Part shown: piece after piece, positions 1-4,144 of the stretch
Layout: every line of letters starts with the position of its first letter
Numbering within the stretch: the first letter of the stretch is position 1
From: Bacillota bacterium
Lineage (GTDB): Bacteria; Bacillota; Clostridia; DSM-8532
Direction: 5' to 3'
Assembly: GCA_023426765.1 (NCBI GenBank)
Contig: JAEZBW010000307.1
Coordinates: 1 to 6,047, forward strand
DNA: 6,047 nucleotides
The notes under the pieces: model-generated
Database searches by the model: none
What the model saw: the letters and a program-made list of their open reading frames with translations, nothing else
Told to the model about the DNA's origin: nothing
Position numbers and translations under genes: made by a program

Positions 1-78
1 GGCCAGACACAAGATCACGAGCAGGGTGAGACACATCGTGGCCAGGAAAGCGATGCCGTGGCCAGCAAACCGGGGCAT
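1..78 (-). CDS. N-terminus of an exported or membrane protein, cut by the window edge
   Basis: Only the first 26 codons are visible, starting at the ATG at 78-76. The start is well supported: a near-perfect Shine-Dalgarno sequence (AAGGAGG, 89-83) lies four bases upstream. The peptide begins MPRFAGHGIAFLATMCLTLL and continues VILCLA. It has a short N-terminal region with an Arg and a His and then a long hydrophobic stretch from about residue 9 to 26, which is typical of a Sec signal peptide or a single membrane anchor. A Cys at residue 24 follows V-I-L. A canonical lipobox has Gly, Ala or Ser just before the Cys, so a lipoprotein is not supported by what is visible. The gene starts 41 bases after the stop of the beta-barrel gene on the same strand, so cotranscription is likely. 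The function cannot be named from this fragment. Confidence 0.75.
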   Translation of the reverse strand, partial: MPRFAGHGIAFLATMCLTLLVILCLA

Positions 79-82
79 GGAA

Positions 83-89
83 CCTCCTT
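83..89 (-). promoter_or_regulatory. Strong Shine-Dalgarno sequence for the gene starting at 78
   Basis: Read on the minus strand this is AAGGAGG, followed by TTCC and then the ATG. It is the best ribosome binding site in the window. It fixes the start of the left-edge gene and suggests that gene is translated more strongly than its upstream neighbour, whose own Shine-Dalgarno sequence is poor. Confidence 0.85.
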
Positions 90-110
90 GGCCGCCCTGT
101 TGTCGCGGCC
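90..110 (-). repeat. Intercistronic GC hairpin next to a ribosome binding site
   Basis: A perfect 6-bp inverted repeat, GGCCGC (90-95) and GCGGCC (105-110), is separated by 9 bases. It lies between the beta-barrel gene stop (120) and the next start (78). No T-run follows on the minus strand, so it does not look like an intrinsic terminator. The stem ends one base before the AAGGAGG at 89-83, so it could affect ribosome access or mRNA processing. That role is inferred from position only. Confidence 0.45.
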
Positions 111-119
111 GTCGCGTCG

Positions 120-1268
120 TCAGAACGAATATCGCAGGTTGAGGTCGAAGGTGGTGCAGTATTCCTTGTCCCGGAAAAAGGTGTTGGAGGCAAAAAGGCT
201 GATGCTGAAGGCATTGGTCGGCATGAAGTCCAGGCCGACGGTGGCCAGCATGTCGCTGCGTTGGCCGCCGATTTGGCCCACGGTGTCGTAGTTGTAGGCC
301 AGATCGATGTAGGGAAGCACCTTTTCGAATTGGTAGGTGAGTCGGCCGCCGGCCTTGGCCATGCCCACGGCCGTGGCTTCCACGCCATCGGCGTACGGGT
401 TGCGATACGAATAGCTGTAGCCGACCACTGGGGTGAACATGAGCCGGTCGCGGATGAAGGCATAGGTCAGAAAACCGCCGGCCGAGGTGGTCAGGGACTG
501 GTAGTCGCCGGACTGGTTGCCCGAAAGCGTGGTGCGGCCGTACTTGAGGCCGGCCTGCAGGCCCAGGCACAGCCTGTCCCAGAGGGTGACGCCGGCGTAG
601 GGATTGAAGATGAAATAGTCGTCGCGCTGGCTGGAGGCTTTGCCGGCGTGGTAGTCGGTGAAATTTTGGTTGAAGCCCGCGCCAAAGCCCAGGGTCAGCC
701 GGTCGGACACGGTGTAGTCCATGCCGGCCAGGGCGATGTACTGGTTGGAGGCGTGCTGGGAGCCGGCCTGGCTGCTGCCCTGCATGGTGTAGGAGCCGTC
801 GGCCCAGACCGCTATGGTAGCGGGCGTGTCGTCGCCGGCGGACAGCCCCTTGGCCCCCAGGCGGGTGGCGATGAGCGTGGCGAAAAGCCGGTCGAAGATG
901 GTGCGGTCGATGACCCGCTGGCTGGCCAGCAGGTTGAGGCCGTTGCCGGCCTGTTGCAGGGCCACGGAAGCGGCCTTGTCCCGAACCTGGCTTGAGGCGT
1001 CGTCGCCGTAATAGATATAGCGGGTTTCCCCGGCGATGACATAGGAAACCACCCGCCCGCTGGAATCATAGGACAAGGCCTGGAACGTGGGGTCGCTGAC
1101 GCGGGTATAGGCCGCGCCGGAGGTCGTGGCGTAGGTCCAGCCGTTTAGGCTGTTGGTTTCGGCTCGATTGTCGCCGGTGCGCACGGCGTAACCAAGTTCG
1201 CTCGCGGCCCGGGCCAATCCGGAAAGCGGCATCAAGACGATGGCCAGAACAAGGACGAGATGTCGCAT
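120..1268 (-). CDS. Secreted autotransporter-type outer-membrane beta-barrel protein
   Basis: The product is 382 residues and is predicted to sit in the outer membrane. Residues 1-21 (MRHLVLVLAIVLMPLSGLAR plus Ala) form a clear Sec signal peptide with a probable signal peptidase I cut after A-R-A. Residues 22-90 are a short Ser/Thr/Tyr-rich region. Residues 93-140 look helical, as in the linker or plug that precedes autotransporter barrels. From about 150 to 382 I count twelve amphipathic beta-strand candidates separated by turns, ending in ...LNLRYSF. A terminal Phe is the usual signal for barrel assembly by the BAM complex. The frame stays open upstream to 1568, but the signal peptide fixes the start at 1268, although the Shine-Dalgarno sequence there is weak. 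A classical autotransporter would have a much longer passenger. With fewer than 130 residues before the barrel, this could equally be a small porin-like or adhesin-like surface protein. Two Cys (234 and 371) inside the barrel region are unusual. Substrate or ligand is unknown. Confidence 0.85.
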   Translation of the reverse strand: MRHLVLVLAIVLMPLSGLARAASELGYAVRTGDNRAETNSLNGWTYATTSGAAYTRVSDPTFQALSYDSSGRVVSYVIAGETRYIYYGDDASSQVRDKAASVALQQAGNGLNLLASQRVIDRTIFDRLFATLIATRLGAKGLSAGDDTPATIAVWADGSYTMQGSSQAGSQHASNQYIALAGMDYTVSDRLTLGFGAGFNQNFTDYHAGKASSQRDDYFIFNPYAGVTLWDRLCLGLQAGLKYGRTTLSGNQSGDYQSLTTSAGGFLTYAFIRDRLMFTPVVGYSYSYRNPYADGVEATAVGMAKAGGRLTYQFEKVLPYIDLAYNYDTVGQIGGQRSDMLATVGLDFMPTNAFSISLFASNTFFRDKEYCTTFDLNLRYSF

Positions 1269-1354
1269 GGAAAATCTCACAGAGCTGGCCGAAACTTCCT
1301 GCCGAGGGGCGTCGGTCCGAGCGGTATGGAAAATGATAGCCTGAGTGTCGCCTA

Positions 1355-1375
1355 ACTGCAAGGTATGCTTGCAGT
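1355..1375. repeat. Perfect 8-bp inverted repeat, candidate operator
   Basis: ACTGCAAG (1355-1362) and CTTGCAGT (1368-1375) are exact reverse complements around a 5-base centre, GTATG. The 21-bp element lies 87 bases upstream of the barrel gene start and covers the candidate -10 box at 1367-1362. Its size and position suit a dimeric repressor site. It could also form an RNA hairpin in read-through transcripts from the HD-GYP gene, but no T-run follows it on the minus strand, so a terminator is less likely. Confidence 0.5.
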
Positions 1376-1390
1376 GCGCAATGTTGTCAA
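1362..1390 (-). promoter_or_regulatory. Candidate sigma-70 promoter of the beta-barrel gene
   Basis: On the minus strand a perfect -35 box, TTGACA (1390-1385), is followed after 17 bases by CATACC (1367-1362), which matches three of six -10 positions. Transcription would start near 1355, giving a leader of about 85-90 bases before the ATG at 1268. The surrounding 1380-1480 stretch is AT-rich for this genome. The -10 box is weak and sits inside the inverted repeat, which would suit an activated or repressible promoter. Confidence 0.4.
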
Positions 1391-1500
1391 TGGACGGGAA
1401 GGCGTGTTTTGCGAATTTTTTGAATTTACAAAGGTTTCGGTGGTTTGAATTGTTGCTGTAATGACGGAAACATTTCAGTGTCGCCATGTCGTGTCGGGGC

Positions 1501-2763
1501 TCATTGTTCATCAGGATATCGCTGGCGAATGGCTGAGATAATATCGTAGATAGAAAAAAATACATCAATGATCATAGGGTCGAATTGCCGTCCACGTTGC
1601 TCGCGCAACATGTCGAGAACACGTTGTTCCTCAATGGCCGGTTTGTATATCCGATGGCTCATGAGCGCGTCATAGACATCGGCCACGGCGGTGATTCTGG
1701 CTGGCAGGGGGATGTTTTCGCCCGAACGCGGCAAGGCCATGCCGCTGTCTCCGGCCTCAATGTCCGCGACGCAGCCAGGGTAGCCTTGGCCGTCGTAGTG
1801 CTGGTGGTGATACAATACGGCATCACGGGTCCAGGCATCGACTTCGCTGGCCGGATTGCGAAACAGCAAAGCTCCGAGCACGGTGTGGCCTTTCATGATT
1901 TCGAATTCATCCTCGGTAAGGCGGCCGGGCTTCTTGAGGATGGCGTCGCTGATGGCGACCTTGCCGACGTCGTGCAGCATGGCGGCGATGCGCATCATGC
2001 TTTTGCGGCGTTTGAGTTCGTGACCCGAGAGCCCCAGAGGCGCGGCCAGGGCGTGATAGATTTCGGCGGCATAAGCGCCGACGCGCCGAACATGCGGGCC
2101 GGTCTCGTTTGGGTCTCGCAATTGGGCCATGCTGGCCATGCGCAAAATATAGTCTTCCGTCACCAGACCGGTTTCAACCGCTGCGGCGGCCTGATCCGCC
2201 AGCAGCGCCAGGGAGGCGACGGCCTGTTCGTCAAAGAGCGCCGGCTCCCCTGTCGTGGTCATGGGGTTGATGATCTGCAGCACGGCCAGGACCCGGCCTC
2301 GGCTGGACACGATGGGCAGGGTAGCCACAGCGCGGGTTCTATAGCCGGTGCGCTGATCGAAGGAGGCGTTGAACCGCAGGGCGGCGTCGGTCTCGATGTG
2401 GTAGGCGTCGTCGACAATGACCGGTCTGTTGCGAAGCGCGGCATGGCCGGCCAGGGAATGGTCGTTTATGGGGAGATTGGCGTTGCGGTAGATGTTTTTC
2501 GCCACGTCCTTTTCTGAAAACAGGCTGTCGTTGTGGACGTTGCTGAACACCAACGTGTCGCCTTCCACCAGAAAGATGCTGCCGGCGTCAGCACGGACGA
2601 GTCGTCTCGCTTCCAGAAGGACCCTGTCCAGAATGGCGTCAACGCTCTTGAGCTCCCGCAGGCAACGCGTGATCGCCATGATGGTTGGCGAGCTCGTTTG
2701 CGAAGCGAGCAAGTCGGGATCGCCATACCAGAGGTTTCGTGCCCGACAGCTCTCATTTGCCAT
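1501..2763 (-). CDS. GAF domain and HD-GYP domain protein, probable cyclic-di-GMP phosphodiesterase
   Basis: The product is 420 residues with no visible signal peptide or membrane segment, so probably cytoplasmic. Residues about 30-195 form a GAF sensor domain (core includes ADAGSIFLVEGDTLVF at about 58-73). A helix leads into an HD-GYP domain at about 205-415. HD-GYP enzymes hydrolyse cyclic-di-GMP to GMP using two or three metal ions. The catalytic set is complete: E220 and H224 in RDPNETGPH, H264-D265 and K268 in HDVGK, H293, H319-H320, GYP at 327-329 and D362 in DVYDAL. The E220/H224 pair matches the trinuclear-metal type known from Persephonella marina PmGH. The segment from GYP to D362 is longer than usual and includes an extra acidic loop (about 331-348). 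The start at 2763 has no clear Shine-Dalgarno sequence and follows closely on a candidate promoter. An alternative Met is residue 29 (2679), which would still keep the GAF core. No receiver domain is present, so the signal is probably sensed directly by GAF; the ligand is unknown. Confidence 0.9.
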   Translation of the reverse strand: MANESCRARNLWYGDPDLLASQTSSPTIMAITRCLRELKSVDAILDRVLLEARRLVRADAGSIFLVEGDTLVFSNVHNDSLFSEKDVAKNIYRNANLPINDHSLAGHAALRNRPVIVDDAYHIETDAALRFNASFDQRTGYRTRAVATLPIVSSRGRVLAVLQIINPMTTTGEPALFDEQAVASLALLADQAAAAVETGLVTEDYILRMASMAQLRDPNETGPHVRRVGAYAAEIYHALAAPLGLSGHELKRRKSMMRIAAMLHDVGKVAISDAILKKPGRLTEDEFEIMKGHTVLGALLFRNPASEVDAWTRDAVLYHHQHYDGQGYPGCVADIEAGDSGMALPRSGENIPLPARITAVADVYDALMSHRIYKPAIEEQRVLDMLREQRGRQFDPMIIDVFFSIYDIISAIRQRYPDEQ

Positions 2764-2771
2764 GATTGTTA

Positions 2772-2798
2772 ATTAGACAAAGGATATGGCGAAGTCAA
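2772..2798 (-). promoter_or_regulatory. Candidate promoter directly upstream of the HD-GYP gene
   Basis: On the minus strand TTGACT (2798-2793, five of six consensus bases) precedes TCTAAT (2777-2772, five of six) with a short 15-base spacer. Shifting the -10 to TAATTA (2775-2770) gives the ideal 17 bases but a poorer match. Only 8 bases separate the -10 box from the ATG at 2763, so the transcript would be leaderless or nearly so. A 5-bp inverted repeat, GCGAA/TTCGC (2789-2803), overlaps the -35 box. Confidence 0.4.
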
Positions 2799-2932
2799 TT
2801 CGCATTCCTGAGCCTGTCGCGAAGTCGCATGGGCGGGAAGTTTGAGGATTCTCCGATCTCTTAGTCGAACCGCGCCGCATTTCAGGCCGCCGACAACGGG
2901 GAGGGCGAGGCTGGATAAACAGTCGTCCCGTG

Positions 2933-2951
2933 TCATGTCCGGCAGACATGA
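2933..2951. repeat. 7-bp perfect inverted repeat after the gluQRS terminator
   Basis: TCATGTC (2933-2939) and GACATGA (2945-2951) are exact reverse complements with a 5-base loop. On the minus strand this hairpin comes just after the T-run of the gluQRS terminator. It has no T-run of its own. It may be a back-up stop or RNA-stabilising hairpin, or a protein-binding site upstream of the HD-GYP gene. The remaining bases between gluQRS and the HD-GYP gene show nothing else I can name. Confidence 0.4.
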
Positions 2952-2954
2952 GAT

Positions 2955-2986
2955 AAAAAAAGAGGCGACCGGCGCGTTACCGGGTC
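2955..2986 (-). terminator. Intrinsic terminator of gluQRS, overlapping its stop codon
   Basis: On the minus strand GACCCGG (2986-2980) pairs with CCGGTC (2972-2967), giving six base pairs with one bulged C around a 7-base loop. After GCCTC there is a run of seven T residues (2961-2955). The stem begins inside the TGA stop codon (2987-2985). Stem plus T-run is the standard Rho-independent pattern, and it separates gluQRS from the HD-GYP gene. Confidence 0.65.
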
Positions 2987-3821
2987 AACCGGAGAGCGAG
3001 TCGTAGCCGACCATGCTCCGCACGTCCTGGGGCGTTTTGCCGGCTTGGCGCAGGGCGCGCAGGGTGAGGGCCTTGTCGCGCTTGGCGTAGCGTCGGCCGG
3101 TGGCGTCGCGCAAGAGCGCGTGGTGGCGGTAGCGGGGGGTGGGCAGGCCGAGCAGGGCCTGGAGTAGGCGGTGGACGTCGGTGGCCGCGAACAGATCCTC
3201 GCCGCGCGTCACCAGACTGACGCCTTGGAGGGCATCGTCGACGACGACGCTCAAGTGATAGCTTGTGGGCACGTCCTTGCGGGCCAGGACCACGTCGCCG
3301 AAGCGGGCCGGATCGGCCCGGACTTGCCCGCGTTCGTCGTCGTGCCAGACGAGTTCGCCGGCCTGGGCGATGGCCCGGCTCATGTTGAGCCGCCAGACGT
3401 TGGGGCGGTTCGCGGCCAGGGCCGCGCGGGTGGATTCGCCGAGATCCCGGCATGTGCCTGGATAGACCGGCCCTTCCACATCGTTTTCCTGGGGCGCGGC
3501 CAAGGCCTGAATTTCGCTTCGGGTGCAATAGCAGGGATAGACGAGACCCATGGCCTGCAATCGTCCCAAGGCCGCCGTATAGTCCGCCATGTGTTCGGAC
3601 TGATAGCGTACCGGTTCCTCCCAGGTCAGCCCCAGCCAGCGGAGATCGTCCATCAAGGCCAAGGAGAATTCCGGCTTGCAGCGCCCGGGATCGATGTCCT
3701 CGATGCGCAACAAGAAACGCCCGCCGGCCTCCCTGGCTGCTGCATAGGCGGCCAGGGCCGAATAGGCGTGGCCCAGGTGGAGCAACCCGGTGGGGCTTGG
3801 CGCGAAGCGGGTGATTATCAT
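2985..3821 (-). CDS. gluQRS: Glutamyl-queuosine tRNA(Asp) synthetase
   Basis: GluQRS is a shortened paralogue of glutamyl-tRNA synthetase that activates glutamate and attaches it to the queuosine base at position 34 of tRNA(Asp), in the cytoplasm. It has the class I catalytic core but no anticodon-binding domain. The product is 278 residues, close to the usual 290-300 of the family and far shorter than GluRS (about 470). Visible motifs: RFAPSPTGLLHLGH (5-18), the HIGH-type ATP site; RIEDIDPGR (39-47), glutamate and ATP site; a zinc site C97, C99, Y120, C124 with the C-x-C...Y-x3-C spacing known from E. coli YadB; and RKDVPTSYHL with VTRGEDLF (204-211). The KMSKS position reads AKRDKA (246-251), as a degenerate version. 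The ATG at 3821 places RFAPSPTG at residue 5, as in homologues. The frame runs open upstream to a TTG at 3908, but that TTG lies within a candidate -35 box. No good Shine-Dalgarno sequence precedes the ATG. GluQRS is often found next to dksA, but here it is followed by its own terminator. Confidence 0.95.
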   Translation of the reverse strand: MIITRFAPSPTGLLHLGHAYSALAAYAAAREAGGRFLLRIEDIDPGRCKPEFSLALMDDLRWLGLTWEEPVRYQSEHMADYTAALGRLQAMGLVYPCYCTRSEIQALAAPQENDVEGPVYPGTCRDLGESTRAALAANRPNVWRLNMSRAIAQAGELVWHDDERGQVRADPARFGDVVLARKDVPTSYHLSVVVDDALQGVSLVTRGEDLFAATDVHRLLQALLGLPTPRYRHHALLRDATGRRYAKRDKALTLRALRQAGKTPQDVRSMVGYDSLSG

Positions 3822-3879
3822 GGGGTATGGCGGGCCTATGGCGTATTTTGCCCGCTGTTGGGAATCGGGCGTTTGAGGA

Positions 3880-3908
3880 GGGCTACCCAAGCAAAGGGGG
3901 GATGTCAA
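3880..3908 (-). promoter_or_regulatory. Candidate promoter of gluQRS
   Basis: On the minus strand a perfect -35 box, TTGACA (3908-3903), is followed after 17 bases by TAGCCC (3885-3880), a poor -10 box with only its first two bases matching consensus. Transcription would start near 3873 and leave a leader of about 50 bases before the ATG at 3821. The -35 box covers the upstream TTG that could otherwise be read as a start. Confidence 0.3.
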
Positions 3909-3923
3909 CGGACCAGAACGGAA

Positions 3924-3949
3924 GAAGCCGGCCCTTCCGGACCGGCTTC
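3924..3949. repeat. GC-rich 8-bp hairpin upstream of gluQRS
   Basis: GAAGCCGG (3924-3931) and CCGGCTTC (3942-3949) are exact reverse complements around a 10-base loop. On the minus strand the sequence after it (TTCCGTTCTGG) has only scattered T residues, so it is at best a weak terminator. It may stop read-through from the helicase gene into gluQRS, or serve as a binding site just upstream of the candidate -35 box. Confidence 0.4.
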
Positions 3950-4144
3950 CTGGCTGAAATTTCTGACTTTTTGAACCGTAACGGACGGTGTCGAGGGGGC
4001 GGGGGGAGTCGAGTTTGCTGTTTAATTGTTTGTAATTATTGACTTTTCAGAGTGGCTGTCGCTCCAGTTGTCCGGATATTTATCCAGAAAATTTAACCAT
4101 GCTAAAAGGATGCTCGGAAATATTACCATTCAAAGAACTCTGCG

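Larger units (their letters stand above)
3822..4144. other. 323-base non-coding stretch joining two composition zones
   Basis: No convincing gene is present on either strand. From 3822 to about 4015 the DNA is GC-rich like gluQRS and holds a candidate promoter and a GC hairpin. It includes a G-rich tract at 3998-4008 (five G, C, five or more G). From 4021 to 4140 G+C falls to 35% by hand count. That part has small AT-rich inverted repeats, TAATT/AATTA (4023-4038) and GGATA/TATCC (4074-4085). I see no tRNA, integrase remnant or long repeat that would mark an attachment site, and no intrinsic terminator with a T-run directly after the helicase stop. Confidence 0.6.

Noticed and set aside
261..995. 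Plus-strand open frame of 244 codons opposite the barrel gene
   Set aside because: The translation is low-complexity Gly/Ala/Val/His-rich sequence with no recognisable motif. It is antisense to a well-supported gene with signal peptide and barrel, and results from high G+C.
1344..1485. Direct repeat AGTGTCGCC at 1344-1352 and 1477-1485
   Set aside because: Only two copies of a 9-base word occur 133 bases apart with no further similarity; chance is a sufficient explanation.
1269..1568. N-terminal extension of the barrel gene to 1568
   Set aside because: It would overlap the HD-GYP gene and place 100 residues of unstructured sequence before a clear signal peptide at 1268. The extension also contains the candidate promoter and palindrome.
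1585..2517. Plus-strand open frame of 310 codons opposite the HD-GYP gene
   Set aside because: It is antisense to a gene with all catalytic HD-GYP residues, and its Gly/Val/His-rich product resembles no protein family I know.
3822..3908. TTG start at 3908 for gluQRS, adding 29 residues
   Set aside because: The family starts only a few residues before RFAPSPTG. The added residues match nothing, and the TTG is part of a TTGACA candidate -35 box.
3171..3974. Plus-strand open frame of 267 codons opposite gluQRS
   Set aside because: It is antisense to gluQRS and runs out into non-coding DNA; no motif or convincing ribosome binding site was seen.
3990..4014. G-rich tract flanked by two GTCGAG words, possible G-quadruplex or repeat boundary
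   Set aside because: There are only two long G-runs rather than four separate tracts, and a 6-base repeated word is too short to call an attachment site.
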